Origin: Fidelibacterota bacterium
GTDB taxonomy: Bacteria > Fidelibacterota > UBA8477 > JABMPR01
Direction of reading: 5' to 3'
Assembly (NCBI GenBank): GCA_018650795.1
Contig: JABIFG010000355.1
Location: 1-63,859, forward strand
DNA length: 63,859 nucleotides
Below, piece after piece: positions 17,181 through 27,273 of this stretch (the stretch's first letter is position 1; the number at the start of each line of letters is the position of its first letter). The position numbers and the translations under genes are program-made. The notes under the pieces were generated by a model that did no database searches, was not told where the DNA came from, and saw only the letters and a program-made list of their open reading frames with translations.

Positions 17181-18989
17181 ATGGGACCAATTATGTCAGA
17201 GAATATGCTCACCGAGATTCAAGAATTAGAAACTGTCTTCAGTACTGATGAAGGCACAGTAAAAGCAGTCGATAAAGTTTCTTTCAGTCTTGAGAAAGGT
17301 CGTACCGTTGGCGTTGTGGGTGAATCAGGCTCGGGCAAATCCGTTACATCCCTCTCTCTTATGCGTTTAATCCCCAATCCTCCAGGAAGAATTGTGGGCG
17401 GTCGACTTAAATATCATTCCAGATCAAAAGGTCTTGTCGATTTGACCGAAGTTCCGGAAAATGAGATGCGGGAATTTCGAGGCAATGAAATTGCCATGAT
17501 TTTCCAGGAGCCCATGACCTCTTTAAATCCTGTTTTCACCTGTGGAAACCAGGTTATGGAGGCACTCATCCTGCATCAAAAGATGAGTAAGACTGAAGCA
17601 CGATCCCGCACCCTGGAATTATTTAAGGAAGTCGAACTCCCGCGTCCTGAGAAAATAATTGATTCATATCCTCATCAGATTTCTGGCGGCCAGAAACAGC
17701 GTGTGATGATCGCTATGGCCATGTCATGTAACCCGCAAATTCTCATTGCTGATGAGCCCACGACGGCACTGGATGTAACTGTCCAGGCCACTATCCTGGA
17801 TCTGATGCGCCGACTACGGGACAGCCACGACATGGGTATCATCTTCATCACCCATGATCTGGGTGTTATTGCAGAAATCGCTGATCATGTTGTCGTGATG
17901 TACAAGGGCAAGATTGTGGAACAAGGTTCGGTTTGGGAAATATTTTCGGACCCCCAGCACCCCTATACTAAAGGATTACTCGCCTGTCGCCCACCTCTGG
18001 ATAATAGATTAAAGCTTCTCCCCACCATGGCTGACTTCATGTCAGAAAGTGAGGATGGGGAAATGCTTGAAATTAAAAAATCTGTGGATGAAACCATTCA
18101 TGACCTGATTATTACGCCTGAGGAAACTGCTCAACGTCATGAAAAACTATACGCCCAGGAGCCCATCTTAACTATTAAGAATCTGAAAACATATTTCCCT
18201 ATCCGTGAAGGCCTATTTAGTAAAGTAGTGGATCATGTTAAGGCTGTGGATGATGTTAGTTTTGATGTTTTTCCTGGCGAAACCCTGGGTCTGGTTGGTG
18301 AGTCAGGCTGTGGCAAAACCACTCTGGGCCGTACCATTCTTCGCCTTATTGAGCCTACTGCCGGCAATATTATCTTCCACAACAATGATATCACCAATAT
18401 TTCCGGTGATGATCTGCGCGATATCCGTAGAAGGATACAAATCATTTTTCAGGATCCCTACTCTTCCTTAAATCCAAGAATTACTATCGGCTCGGCCATT
18501 TTAGAGCCCATGCAAGTTCACCAGTTACATGGTGATGATCAGAATCGCCGACAGAAAGTGCAGGAGTTATTGGAGAGAGTTAAACTCGACCCAGCCCACT
18601 ATAATCGCTATCCTCATGAATTCTCCGGTGGTCAGAGACAACGTATATGTATCGCCCGAGCACTGGCCGTACAACCCGAGTTTGTCATCTGCGATGAGTC
18701 TGTTTCAGCTTTAGATGTATCCGTTCAAGCCCAGGTTTTAAACTTACTGAACGAACTCAGAGACGAATTTGGACTAACCTATATATTCATCTCCCACGAC
18801 CTCTCAGTGGTAAAATTTATGTCAGACAGAATGGTGGTGATGAACGAGGGTAAAGTGGAAGAGATGGGAGATGCTGATAGTGTTTATCAAAATCCTCAGA
18901 CCGAATACACCAAACGTTTAATCGCGGCAATCCCACGCGGAGATCTGAAGGATATAAAAAAATCCTACCTATCCAGAAAGGCTGAATAG
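17181..18989 (+). CDS. Fused oligopeptide-type ABC transporter ATPase (DppD-DppF-like)
   Basis: A 602-residue protein with two complete ABC domains of the Opp/Dpp family. Domain 1 has Walker [10 protein letters not shown] (residues 47-55), signature ISGGQKQR (167-174) and Walker B ILIADEP. Domain 2 has Walker [10 protein letters not shown] (373-381), signature FSGGQRQR (481-488) and [11 protein letters not shown]. Oligopeptide-type C-terminal extensions ([22 protein letters not shown]) follow each domain. No permease or binding protein is adjacent, so it is an orphan ATPase for partners elsewhere. It is not a MalK, since it lacks the MalK regulatory domain, and is unlikely to serve the maltodextrin permeases. 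A second in-frame ATG lies at 17193. Confidence 0.92.
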   Translation: MGPIMSENMLTEIQELETVFSTDEGTVKAVDKVSFSLEKGRTVGVVGESGSGKSVTSLSLMRLIPNPPGRIVGGRLKYHSRSKGLVDLTEVPENEMREFRGNEIAMIFQEPMTSLNPVFTCGNQVMEALILHQKMSKTEARSRTLELFKEVELPRPEKIIDSYPHQISGGQKQRVMIAMAMSCNPQILIADEPTTALDVTVQATILDLMRRLRDSHDMGIIFITHDLGVIAEIADHVVVMYKGKIVEQGSVWEIFSDPQHPYTKGLLACRPPLDNRLKLLPTMADFMSESEDGEMLEIKKSVDETIHDLIITPEETAQRHEKLYAQEPILTIKNLKTYFPIREGLFSKVVDHVKAVDDVSFDVFPGETLGLVGESGCGKTTLGRTILRLIEPTAGNIIFHNNDITNISGDDLRDIRRRIQIIFQDPYSSLNPRITIGSAILEPMQVHQLHGDDQNRRQKVQELLERVKLDPAHYNRYPHEFSGGQRQRICIARALAVQPEFVICDESVSALDVSVQAQVLNLLNELRDEFGLTYIFISHDLSVVKFMSDRMVVMNEGKVEEMGDADSVYQNPQTEYTKRLIAAIPRGDLKDIKKSYLSRKAE

Positions 18990-19037
18990 ATAGGATTCAT
19001 TTTGAAGCCCTCCAGGCAATTGCCTGAAAGATTGAAA

Positions 19038-19346
19038 CTATTTAGTTCCGGCTTTTTTAAGCTTTTTATCTACCTCCTCGATGACCTTGTCAAAGGCTTC
19101 TTGCTGAAGATCTTGAGTAGCATCATCAAGTTTTTCCATGGCTGGACTCAACTGATTCTTTATCGTACCCAAAGGATCATCCTCAGTAACATAGATAAAA
19201 ACCCCATAGGCCAGTACCACAAACATCAAAATCATGAATAGTTTGAATACCTTCTTCATCAAAAATATCAATAATCCGATACCAACAAACGCTGCAATTC
19301 CCATGTAGAGCTTGTTGCTCATTAGCAGATCCAAAATATCCTGCAT
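19038..19346 (-). CDS. Small membrane protein with C-terminal helical tail
   Basis: A 102-residue protein of unknown family. Two hydrophobic helices lie at about residues 12-33 and 34-54 (YMGIAAFVGIGLLIFLM and KLFMILMFVVLAYGVFIYV). A soluble, highly charged helical tail follows (LDDATQDLQQEAFDKVIEEVDKKLKKAG region) that could form a coiled coil. AAGGA seven bases upstream of the ATG supports the start. It is separated from the ABC ATPase gene by 48 bases tail-to-tail. There is no evidence linking it to the copper genes downstream. Confidence 0.55.
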   Translation of the reverse strand: MQDILDLLMSNKLYMGIAAFVGIGLLIFLMKKVFKLFMILMFVVLAYGVFIYVTEDDPLGTIKNQLSPAMEKLDDATQDLQQEAFDKVIEEVDKKLKKAGTK

Positions 19347-19466
19347 TATGTATTCCTTTTATTCAAGAATGAAGTAACCGTATGTCCCCTTAAGAAGGAC
19401 TTTTTGCTTACATCATCAAGGTTAAAATTTGATTTCACACGATGTTAACAATGACCTCAGAGAATC

Positions 19467-19491
19467 AAAATAAAAACTAAATCGAATTTAG
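19467..19491 (-). terminator. AT-rich terminator after the HMBD lipoprotein gene
   Basis: On the minus strand CTAAAT pairs with ATTTAG around TCG and is followed by TTTTTATTTT. It starts six bases after the stop of the metal-binding lipoprotein gene. The stem is weak (6 bp, mostly A-T). Confidence 0.5.
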
Positions 19492-19497
19492 GGGTCT

Positions 19498-19872
19498 TTA
19501 TATCTCAGACGTTTTTTTCAAGCGCATGGGTTTGAGTTCCATTTTGCACTCAGCACATCTTCCTGGTGCTTCGTGACGAACATGGCTGTGAATTTCCATA
19601 GGACAACCATAATATTCCATCTTTTCTGCAGTTGTAATAACGCCAGGAACTAAGGTCATATTACATTCGCTACAAGTCCCCGGTTCAGAGCTGTGAATAT
19701 TTTTGTGGGATTCCATAGGGCAGGTGTAATAGATTATTTTTTCTGCCCCGGTTGATGCTTTGCCCATTTCCGCAGCAGCATGTTGATCATGCTTCATTTC
19801 TGGTACTTGTTTTTCACCTTTGCATCCAATAGCAAAAACCGATACGATAGCTACCATTAATAAATATTTCAT
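19498..19872 (-). CDS. Lipoprotein with two heavy-metal-binding (HMBD) motifs
   Basis: A 124-residue predicted lipoprotein. The start is ATG 19872, because AGGAG lies four bases upstream; a longer in-frame version adds only a basic leader. MKYLLMVAIVSVFAIGC is a signal peptide with lipobox Cys. Two copies of the heavy-metal-binding pattern follow: YYTCPMESH...PGTCSECNMTLVP and YYGCPMEIH...PGRCAECKMELKP. The same module occurs in the CusB protein of this cluster, so it probably binds Cu(I)/Ag(I) in the periplasm and passes metal to the efflux pump. It ends the copper gene run and a weak terminator follows. Confidence 0.85.
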   Translation of the reverse strand: MKYLLMVAIVSVFAIGCKGEKQVPEMKHDQHAAAEMGKASTGAEKIIYYTCPMESHKNIHSSEPGTCSECNMTLVPGVITTAEKMEYYGCPMEIHSHVRHEAPGRCAECKMELKPMRLKKTSEI

Positions 19873-19917
19873 AAATCTCCTCTTTCTTCGTTTATTGTTG
19901 ATCAATTATTTACTGTA

Positions 19918-20238
19918 TCACATCAGGGCACAATCAATTCCATCCAGCATCATATGCACCAGCAAGCCGATTGAAATCACCCGCGTTTTTTCAGGGAATA
20001 TTAATAGTACATAGACTCCTATGGCCCAAAATGAATGTAGTGGATGAAAACCTAAACTGCACCTGGCAGGATCATATACCGGTTCAGCCAAAAAATGATC
20101 CAAATCCACTAACATTGTGGCGGACATCATTGCCCAGTAATACCACCAGCTCCTGGCTGGGCGCATGAATTTGCTTATCCACGGTGCTATTACCGCTGGA
20201 ACAAGGAAATGAGCCAGGATGTGAAGAATACCTCGCAT
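19918..20238 (-). CDS. DUF6122-family membrane protein
   Basis: A 106-residue protein with a conserved pattern: ILHILAHFLVPAVIAPWI, then ATMLVDLDHFLAEPVYDPARCSLGFHPLHSF, and finally HMMLDGIDC. The DLDH, RCS, HPLH and HMxxDxIDC residues match DUF6122, common in Bacteroidota-like genomes. His and Asp residues at membrane edges resemble metal-dependent membrane hydrolases, but no activity is known to me. It lies between the CopZ-like gene and the HMBD lipoprotein, on the same strand with short gaps. A link to metal homeostasis is only positional. Confidence 0.75.
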   Translation of the reverse strand: MRGILHILAHFLVPAVIAPWISKFMRPARSWWYYWAMMSATMLVDLDHFLAEPVYDPARCSLGFHPLHSFWAIGVYVLLIFPEKTRVISIGLLVHMMLDGIDCALM

Positions 20239-20282
20239 TAGTTAGAGAACAGACTCCCCAGGAACCCTTTTTTTTGCGTGCC

Positions 20283-20480
20283 CTACTCAGGATTGAATCC
20301 TGAATTTCTAATAATTTCAGCTGTTTCTTCAGGTGTGAGATCACCACTGACCGAAACCTGTTTTTTCGATAATTGAATGTCAACTGTTTCAATGCGCGTA
20401 TCTGCCTCCAAACCTTGTCGGATTGTGGCCACACAACCATTGCAATTCATATCGTTTACTTTAAAGACGTGCTTTTCCAT
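20283..20480 (-). CDS. CopZ-like heavy-metal carrier (HMA domain)
   Basis: A 65-residue single HMA domain. The metal-binding loop is DMNCNGCVATI, with the MxCxxC pattern that binds Cu(I) or a similar soft metal. The fold continues through IETVDIQLSKKQVSVSG and PEETAEIIRNSGF, which match the beta-alpha-beta of copper chaperones. It probably delivers metal in the cytoplasm to an exporter such as the CopA at 56 kb or the CusA upstream. GGGAG eight bases before the ATG supports the start. It is 130 bases downstream of cusA on the same strand. Confidence 0.9.
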   Translation of the reverse strand: MEKHVFKVNDMNCNGCVATIRQGLEADTRIETVDIQLSKKQVSVSGDLTPEETAEIIRNSGFNPE

Positions 20481-20609
20481 ATTATCACTCCCTTACCTCG
20501 AGTAGCTATTTTTTTATCTAAAACCCGAAAATGTAACCAGGAAATTTCCATCCCTTACTTTTCCGTTGATTCCAAGATTATCAATATGACCTCGACATGC
20601 TTAAATTCA

Positions 20610-23600
20610 CTACTTTTTATTTTCCGTTAATAGACGTCTCTCGGCTAATATCACGTATAAAACTGGGACGACGAATGTATTGCTAATTGCAAAAAGCATC
20701 CCTCCAAACGACGGGATTGCCATGGGGACCATGACATCAGCTCCTCTTCCGGTTGAAGTTAGAACCGGTATCAAGGCCAGTAATGTTGTTGCTGTGGTTA
20801 GCATGGCCGGGCGGATACGCCTCTTGCCCGCTAGAATAGCAGCGGCTTGAATCTCTTTACGTGTCGTTGGTTTAAGCTCCTTAAACTGTTGATCGAGATA
20901 AGTCGAAATTAACACCCCATCATCTGTCGCAATGCCAAATAGTGCTAGAAAACCTACCCAGACTGCAACACTCAAATTGATCTCATGGATTTGAAATATT
21001 TCTCGAAAGTTCAGACTGCCCAGAGAAAAATTCATAAACCAGGGTTGCCCATATAACCAGATTAGGGTGAATCCCCCAGCCCAGGCAACAAATATTCCTG
21101 AGAATACGATGAGTGTTGTGGAAGTACGTTTGAACTGTATGTACAGAATCACAAAGATTGACATCAGGGCGAGCGGAAGCACAATCCGCATTCTCTTGGT
21201 CGCTCGAACCTGGTTTTCGTAGGAGCCTGTAAAGTCAAAACTTACACCGTCAGGAACCTTGAGTTCACCTCCATCAATTTTACTGTCTAAGTATGCTCGA
21301 GACTGTTCAACTACATCTACCTCTGCAAAGCCATCGACCTTATCAAAAAGGACATATGAGAGCAGAAAAGTATTCTCACTTTTGATGACTTGCGGTCCTC
21401 GGGTATAGCGAATGGTCGCCAACTGTCCCAATGGAATCTGTGCCCCAGAGGGTGTTGGGACCAGGATTGATTCAAAGCTCTCATCATTCTCTCTGAATTC
21501 ATGCATATATCTAACCCGGATGGGATACCGTTCACGACCCTCTATAGTCATCCCAACCTGTTTTCCACCGATCGCTACGGCAATAACCTGCTGAACATCG
21601 CGGATAGACAATCCGTACCTGGCAATTGCCCGTCGATGAATGTCGATTTCAAGATATGGTTTACCGACAATACGATCAGCAAAAACTGCACTGGCTTTTA
21701 CCGATGGGATTTCTTTTAGATAATGTTCAAGCTCCAGTCCAAATGCCTCCATCGTAACTATATCGGACCCATGTACTCGAATGCCCATGGGGGCTCGCAT
21801 ACCACTTTGAAGCATAACAATACGGGCAGCAATAGGCTGCAATTTTGGGGCGGAGGTGGTGCCCGGTAGTTGGGCAACCTTAACCAGTTCATCCCAAATA
21901 TCCTGATTATTCCGGATGTGGCTACGCCATTGTCGAAATGGTTTCCCATGACTATCCAGGATCAATTGGTCATTTGAATCTCTGACAAAGTGGTCATCGT
22001 CATCAACTTCGAATTTGAGTGTATTCCCTGATGCATCCTGAATGTATTCAGATTTATAGGTAACGACCGATTCGACCATAGAAAGAGGTGCTGGATCCAG
22101 GGCCGTTTCAGCGCGACCAATCTTCCCTACGACGTTCTCGACCTCAGGGATTGAGTATAGAGCCCGATCCAGAGTTGAGAGAACATCCAGTGATTCCTCC
22201 ATGCCTGCATGAGGCATGGTAGTGGGCATATACAGAAAGGAGCCTTCATCCAGATCAGGCATAAATTCCCGGCCTAATCCTGGAAAAACATGCACCATTT
22301 TTTGGTAGGGTCGGCTCTGTTTGATCACATCAGGTGACCAGCCAAATATCGTATCAAAACCGAGCCAGGCATTCAACCCAACCATCAACAGAATTGAGGG
22401 TAGCAGCAGTGCAAATCCACGATTTTCCAGCATCCACAAAAGGACTTTTGGATACACCCCAGTAAAGGTCTTGATCAGACCCAAAATGGACCCAACCAGA
22501 ACAGCTACCATCAGAAAGTTCACGATAACACCATATTCATAGCCTAGAGGCACCCAGGTGAGTGAGAGCAGTATGATCACATCAAAAACGAGTAAGTAGT
22601 TCAAAGTTTTTGCATGATAAAGCCAGGCATAATTTTTCAGCCACGGTTTGAGCAGTTGCAGGAGTGCAATACTGCCAAGGATCAGACCGATGATAATATT
22701 GTATGAAATAGCTACCCACATTGAGAGGGCAATCAGAATTGTCAGTGACAACTTCCTGGTCCACTGTTTATGACTTTTCTGTGAAAAAATAAAACTGGCA
22801 ACCACAGGTAGAACCAGAATGGCCAAAACAACAGATGATATCAATGCAAAAGTCTTGGTGTAAGCCAGCGGTTTGAACAACTTGCCCTCTGCACCTTCCA
22901 TAGTAAATACTGGCAGAAAGCTGATGACCGTGGTAGAAACTGCCGTAAGAATCGCCGGTCCCACTTCCCTGGCACCTTCTAAAATCCGGTTGATAACATG
23001 TGGCGACTTCTGGTCGTTTTCAATTTTCTTGAGGATATTTTCGGTCATTATTATGCCCATATCCACAATGGTTCCAATCGCAATTGCTATACCTGACAAG
23101 GCCACAATATTTGCATCAACATGGAATAATTTCATGCCTACAAAAGTGATCAGAACAGCAGCCGGCATCATCATGCTGATCAGGATTGAAGCTCTGAGAT
23201 GCATGAGTAATACGAGAATTACAATCAGTGTGATGATAATTTCTTCTCGCAAGGCATGATTCAAGGTTCCCAGAGTCTCATAAATAAGACCGGACCTATC
23301 ATAAAAAGGGACGATCTCAAGTTGTGAGACACTACCATCCGCCAGGGTTTTTGAGGGAAGTCCCGGTGATATTTCTTTGATCTTGGCCTTGACAGCATTG
23401 ATTGTCGCCAGAGGATTTTCGCCATAACGGGTCACAACGACGCCACCAACAACCTCAGAACCCTGTTTATCCAGAGCACCACGACGCAAAGCTGGACCAA
23501 AACTGACATGCGCCACATCTGCAATTGTAATGGGAGCATTATCAATGACCTTCAGGACAGTTACCTCAAGATCCTCCAAACCTTTGATAAAGCCCAAACC

Positions 23601-24365
23601 ACGAATCATATATTCGACTCGATTGACTTCTACTGTACGTGCGCCAATCTCATTATTTGCATCCTTAACGGCCTTAAAGACCTGCATAAGTGAAATTCCA
23701 TAGTGGCGCAGTGCCTGAGGATTCACATCAATCTGATATTCTTTGACAAAACCGCCGACGGAGGCTACTTCTGCTACACCATGGGCTGTAGACAGTCCAT
23801 ATTTTACATAATAATCCTGGATTGAGCGCAATTCATGAAGATCCCAGCCACCGGTTAGCTGTCCCTGCTCATCTCGGCCCTCCAGTGTATACCAGAATAC
23901 TTGACCCAAAGCAGTTGCATCCGGCCCCAACATCGGCTTGACCTCATCAGGCAATGTCCCCGCTGGAAGTGCATTCAGTTTCTCAAGAATGCGACTTCTT
24001 GACCAATAAAAATCCACACCTTCATTAAAGATCACATAGATGGTAGAAAACCCGAACATGGAGAATGAACGTACTGTTTTGACTTCCGGTGTGCCAAGTA
24101 GTGCCACGGTCAGGGGATAAGTTATCTGATCCTCAATATCCTGTGGCGATCGTCCAGCCCATTTTGAAAATACAATTTGCTGATTTTCACCAATATCGGG
24201 GATGGCATCCACTGGTACAGGAGAACGATTTATGCCTGGAATCTCCCAGTCAAATGGAGCTGATAGAAGTCCCCAGATCATGATTGAAACAAATATGATC
24301 AGAGTTATCAGCCTATTTTCTAAGGGCACTCCGATTAAGCGATCGAGAAAGTTTGATTTAGCCAT
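20610..24365 (-). CDS. cusA: CusA-type RND heavy-metal efflux pump
   Basis: The inner-membrane proton-driven pump of a CusCBA tripartite exporter for Cu(I)/Ag(I). At 1251 residues it is longer than E. coli CusA, with an extra membrane-rich stretch in the middle (about residues 540-680). The proton-relay region GIAIAIGTIVDMGIIMTE is present. The metal-path region reads MLQSGMRAPMGIRV; its Met residues favour a monovalent copper/silver pump over CzcA-type zinc pumps. The N-terminal periplasmic motif VRSFSMFGFSTIYVIF and the C-terminal GIATDDGVLI helix agree with the family. Its start overlaps cusB by 8 bases. The metal specificity is inferred from motifs and neighbours. Confidence 0.93.
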   Translation of the reverse strand: MAKSNFLDRLIGVPLENRLITLIIFVSIMIWGLLSAPFDWEIPGINRSPVPVDAIPDIGENQQIVFSKWAGRSPQDIEDQITYPLTVALLGTPEVKTVRSFSMFGFSTIYVIFNEGVDFYWSRSRILEKLNALPAGTLPDEVKPMLGPDATALGQVFWYTLEGRDEQGQLTGGWDLHELRSIQDYYVKYGLSTAHGVAEVASVGGFVKEYQIDVNPQALRHYGISLMQVFKAVKDANNEIGARTVEVNRVEYMIRGLGFIKGLEDLEVTVLKVIDNAPITIADVAHVSFGPALRRGALDKQGSEVVGGVVVTRYGENPLATINAVKAKIKEISPGLPSKTLADGSVSQLEIVPFYDRSGLIYETLGTLNHALREEIIITLIVILVLLMHLRASILISMMMPAAVLITFVGMKLFHVDANIVALSGIAIAIGTIVDMGIIMTENILKKIENDQKSPHVINRILEGAREVGPAILTAVSTTVISFLPVFTMEGAEGKLFKPLAYTKTFALISSVVLAILVLPVVASFIFSQKSHKQWTRKLSLTILIALSMWVAISYNIIIGLILGSIALLQLLKPWLKNYAWLYHAKTLNYLLVFDVIILLSLTWVPLGYEYGVIVNFLMVAVLVGSILGLIKTFTGVYPKVLLWMLENRGFALLLPSILLMVGLNAWLGFDTIFGWSPDVIKQSRPYQKMVHVFPGLGREFMPDLDEGSFLYMPTTMPHAGMEESLDVLSTLDRALYSIPEVENVVGKIGRAETALDPAPLSMVESVVTYKSEYIQDASGNTLKFEVDDDDHFVRDSNDQLILDSHGKPFRQWRSHIRNNQDIWDELVKVAQLPGTTSAPKLQPIAARIVMLQSGMRAPMGIRVHGSDIVTMEAFGLELEHYLKEIPSVKASAVFADRIVGKPYLEIDIHRRAIARYGLSIRDVQQVIAVAIGGKQVGMTIEGRERYPIRVRYMHEFRENDESFESILVPTPSGAQIPLGQLATIRYTRGPQVIKSENTFLLSYVLFDKVDGFAEVDVVEQSRAYLDSKIDGGELKVPDGVSFDFTGSYENQVRATKRMRIVLPLALMSIFVILYIQFKRTSTTLIVFSGIFVAWAGGFTLIWLYGQPWFMNFSLGSLNFREIFQIHEINLSVAVWVGFLALFGIATDDGVLISTYLDQQFKELKPTTRKEIQAAAILAGKRRIRPAMLTTATTLLALIPVLTSTGRGADVMVPMAIPSFGGMLFAISNTFVVPVLYVILAERRLLTENKK

Positions 24366-25854
24366 GTTGATGACCTACTGGTGCAGCTACTGGAGCTTCA
24401 TCGCCACTCATCATGCTTTTTTTTCCGGCGATTTGCATGGCACTATCAATTTTAAAATTCCCATTAGAAACGACTAGCTCGCCAACTGCCAATCCGCTTA
24501 ATACGATATATTCATGCCCTACTCGAGGTCCTAAAACAATCTCTCTCATTGCGAACTGAATCGATTCACTTTCACTGGTTTGCACATAAACCAATGCACG
24601 ACTACCTGTTTTCAATACGGAACTTGCCGGGATGAGTAATGCGTGAGTGGCCAATGTCTGAACTCCGCCGATTTCTTGCAAGGGTACCAGATCCATACCG
24701 CAGATGGAGCAATCTCCTCGGTGATTTTCCACCACTTCAGGGTGCATAGGACAAGCCCATTTTCCACTCAGATCAGGGGTAACAACCTGGCCATTCCCAT
24801 TCAGCATTACTGAAATTGATGCTTCAGCCAACATTCCAGGCTTCAATAGCCGCTGCTTATTGTCCAGTACTGCTCTTACAGTTACACTACGTTTCTCAGG
24901 ATTTACGAGTGGATCAATGTATGAGATATGAGCACTGAATTCCTGGCCAGGCAAACCTGCGACTGAAAATGAGAGTTCCTGACCATAGGTCAGCCAGGGT
25001 AGATCCTTCTCATAGGCTTCAAGGATTAACCAAACTTTTGATAAGTCAGCAATTGAATATATCTGCTCGCCTGTTTTGACATACTTACCCTCGATAGCAT
25101 TTTTCTGAATAACGATCCCCGTTATAGGACTGTTAATCTGCAATACTGACTGGGCTTTGCCAGTGCTGGTGATGGACTTTATCTGTGCCTTACTCAAACC
25201 AAGCAGTTTGGTCTTTTCCACCACGGCTGCATAGGTTGCCAGTGAAGTTTTTTGAGTCGCAGGACTTTGACCTGTACGGTTTTTCCTGCTGTAAGCCTGG
25301 AGTAATTCACTTTGGGTCGAATAGAGTTCTGGACTATATATTTCCAGCAAATGATCACCTTTATTCACTCGAATTCCGGTGTAATCCACATACAGGTGTT
25401 CCAGTCTACCCGGAAACCAGGCGGCAATATTTTTAACCCGCGTTTCATCATAATCAATCTTGCCTGACAGGTGAAAATCACTGTGGGCCATACCATGACG
25501 GACTGGTGTAGTCGAAATTTGAGCTAATTTAATTGCTGCTGCAGATAGACTGATCTCTTCGAAAACTCCTGTGTCCTGCTCAACAGCTAATGGAATTAAA
25601 TCCATAAAACAGATCGGGCATTGTCCAGCCTCATCCAGTTTAACCTGGGGATGCATGGAGCAGGTCCACGTCGAGCCCTTTTCATGGTCGACATGTCCAT
25701 CAGTAAAATTTTCACCTGTTGAATCCCCTGAGAAAAGAAAACCTCCCAGAGTAATTCCCACGATAAGCACCAATCCCATCATTAGACCTGAATTCAGCCT
25801 AAACTTCCTCATCTTCTCAAAATATATATTTTTTGATAAATCCATTTTACTCAC
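24358..25854 (-). CDS. cusB: CusB-type periplasmic adaptor with two HMBD motifs
   Basis: The membrane-fusion protein that links CusA to the outer-membrane channel. It has one N-terminal membrane segment (LMMGLVLIVGITLGGFLFSG). A heavy-metal-binding motif follows at about residue 62 (WTCSMHPQVKLDEAGQCPICFMDLIPL, 27 residues in all), then the barrel-sandwich hybrid, hairpin and beta-barrel domains. A second HMBD (WACPMHPEVVEN then GDCSICGMDLVPL) is inserted near residue 367, ahead of the C-terminal membrane-proximal domain. One motif is usual; two is notable. The C-terminus is His-rich (HQHG). A second start at MDLSK, base 25845, is possible and would remove the overlap with cusC. Confidence 0.92.
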   Translation of the reverse strand: MSKMDLSKNIYFEKMRKFRLNSGLMMGLVLIVGITLGGFLFSGDSTGENFTDGHVDHEKGSTWTCSMHPQVKLDEAGQCPICFMDLIPLAVEQDTGVFEEISLSAAAIKLAQISTTPVRHGMAHSDFHLSGKIDYDETRVKNIAAWFPGRLEHLYVDYTGIRVNKGDHLLEIYSPELYSTQSELLQAYSRKNRTGQSPATQKTSLATYAAVVEKTKLLGLSKAQIKSITSTGKAQSVLQINSPITGIVIQKNAIEGKYVKTGEQIYSIADLSKVWLILEAYEKDLPWLTYGQELSFSVAGLPGQEFSAHISYIDPLVNPEKRSVTVRAVLDNKQRLLKPGMLAEASISVMLNGNGQVVTPDLSGKWACPMHPEVVENHRGDCSICGMDLVPLQEIGGVQTLATHALLIPASSVLKTGSRALVYVQTSESESIQFAMREIVLGPRVGHEYIVLSGLAVGELVVSNGNFKIDSAMQIAGKKSMMSGDEAPVAAPVGHQHG

Positions 25855-27187
25855 CCTCTAAATAGGCTATTGTGATATTTTGTATTTCAGCCGAATATTG
25901 AGCTTTTGCCAAACGCAGTCTCAGGTTTAACAATTCTTGTCGTGTCTCTGTTAAGGCTTCTATATCAGCACTCTGGCTGATATAAGCTTGCTCAGCAACC
26001 TGGACGATCTCTTCTGATTTAGGAATCAATACATCTGTAAATAAAGCAATCTGTCGTTGATTCTCAGCCAATTCTGATAGTGCTATGGCATGTTGCATCC
26101 TCAGTTGAATTTCTGCATGGTTTCGAAGTGCTTGAGCCTGCTCAACTTGATACTTCGCTACATTAACTGCTGATCGTTGCTTACCCCAATTCCAGATCGG
26201 TATGGAGAAGCCCATCGAAAAGATAATTGGGTCCTGCCCACTCTCTGGTATTGCACTACCATCGACTACTTTTTCCCCGGTAAAAATGTAATCCAGACCC
26301 ATTCGTAAGTCTGGATAATAGTCTGCTAACGCAGCTACCTGAGCTGCTTCAGAACTTTCGATCGACTTGTCCAAACTCAATAATTTGGGATGCAGATTTG
26401 AAAACCCATGATCTGATTGGCTTACGCCTTCGAACGCAGAGCTCCCAGGAATAGCGCTGAGATCTAAAGGACCATCCAACTCAAGTAAGGCACCTAGATT
26501 AATCCGAATTCGATATAACTGGTCAACCAGGGTCAAGAGTTTCTCTGTCCACTTAAGTGATTGAATTTGAACTGATGCATAACCCTTATGAGAAATGCTT
26601 GCACTGGTATACTGTGTCGTTAATACTGCTTCGAGATCTTTGGATAGACCAGATTTCTGCGCGATGATATCAATGGAGTTTTGAAGGTATGTCGCTTCAT
26701 TCCACAGTAATCTCAGATCGCGAATGAGTGTTAAGCGAATATTTTCCAATTTCTCATAGGCCTGGTCCGCCCTGGCCTGTTTGATGTCGAAATTTGCTCT
26801 TGTCTTCGAAATCCAGGGAAATGTTTGACCAATTGACAGTTTCGCATTTTGAGGTCCCTGGGCAGTTTCTACCGATTCAATAAAATATCCCATTGAGAAG
26901 GTTGGATCAGGTAGTGTGATTACCGTTTTTTGGGCGGCAACTTTCACCTTCCAATCAGCATATTGGGCGCGGAGTTGAGAATTGTTCGTAAGAACATTTT
27001 CTATGAGGTCGTCTACACTTGTAGCAGCTGATGTGAGCTTGGCGGGAGGTTTTTCCAATTGAGCATGCCATGCTGATTGTCGTTGGCTTATATCGTCACC
27101 GAGTGCAACTGAACTCAGCATAACTAGCATCAGGACTGGACTAAGTGTCCAGCATTTTTCTTTTGAACTATTTTTTAATTGATACAC
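25847..27187 (-). CDS. cusC: TolC-family outer-membrane efflux channel (CusC-like)
   Basis: Outer-membrane channel of the CusCBA system. The 446 residues begin with a signal peptide (CWTLSPVLMLVMLSSVALG) and show the two-repeat helical pattern of TolC proteins. The repeats start at LIENVLTNNSQLRAQYADWKVK and at NLHPKLLSLDKSIESSEAAQVAALADYYPDLRMGLDY. The start is GTG 27187, with GGAG eight bases upstream. It is the first of the three pump genes and overlaps cusB by 8 bases. Upstream, 86 bases with an inverted repeat separate it from the Cys-rich protein gene. No metal-sensing regulator is adjacent. Confidence 0.9.
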   Translation of the reverse strand: MYQLKNSSKEKCWTLSPVLMLVMLSSVALGDDISQRQSAWHAQLEKPPAKLTSAATSVDDLIENVLTNNSQLRAQYADWKVKVAAQKTVITLPDPTFSMGYFIESVETAQGPQNAKLSIGQTFPWISKTRANFDIKQARADQAYEKLENIRLTLIRDLRLLWNEATYLQNSIDIIAQKSGLSKDLEAVLTTQYTSASISHKGYASVQIQSLKWTEKLLTLVDQLYRIRINLGALLELDGPLDLSAIPGSSAFEGVSQSDHGFSNLHPKLLSLDKSIESSEAAQVAALADYYPDLRMGLDYIFTGEKVVDGSAIPESGQDPIIFSMGFSIPIWNWGKQRSAVNVAKYQVEQAQALRNHAEIQLRMQHAIALSELAENQRQIALFTDVLIPKSEEIVQVAEQAYISQSADIEALTETRQELLNLRLRLAKAQYSAEIQNITIAYLEGE

Positions 27188-27221
27188 ATTACCATCTCCA
27201 AAACAAAGCCAAAATTTACGT

Positions 27222-27267
27222 ACAAATTCACAGAGTTAAAATATTCTGTGGGAAAATCTGAATTTGT
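27222..27267. promoter_or_regulatory. Imperfect inverted repeat upstream of cusCBA, candidate operator
   Basis: ACAAATTCACAGA (27222-27234) and TCTGAATTTGT (27257-27267) are inverted copies with a two-base gap. A CACAGA-N10-TCTGTG pair (27229-27250) is nested inside. The site lies between the Cys-rich gene and cusC, where a metal-responsive regulator might act. Confidence 0.3.
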
Positions 27268-27273
27268 GGAGAT

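Noticed and set aside
19013..19026. Palindrome CAGGCAATTGCCTG after the ABC ATPase
   Set aside because: No poly-T tract on either side, so it is not supported as a terminator, and no other role is evident.
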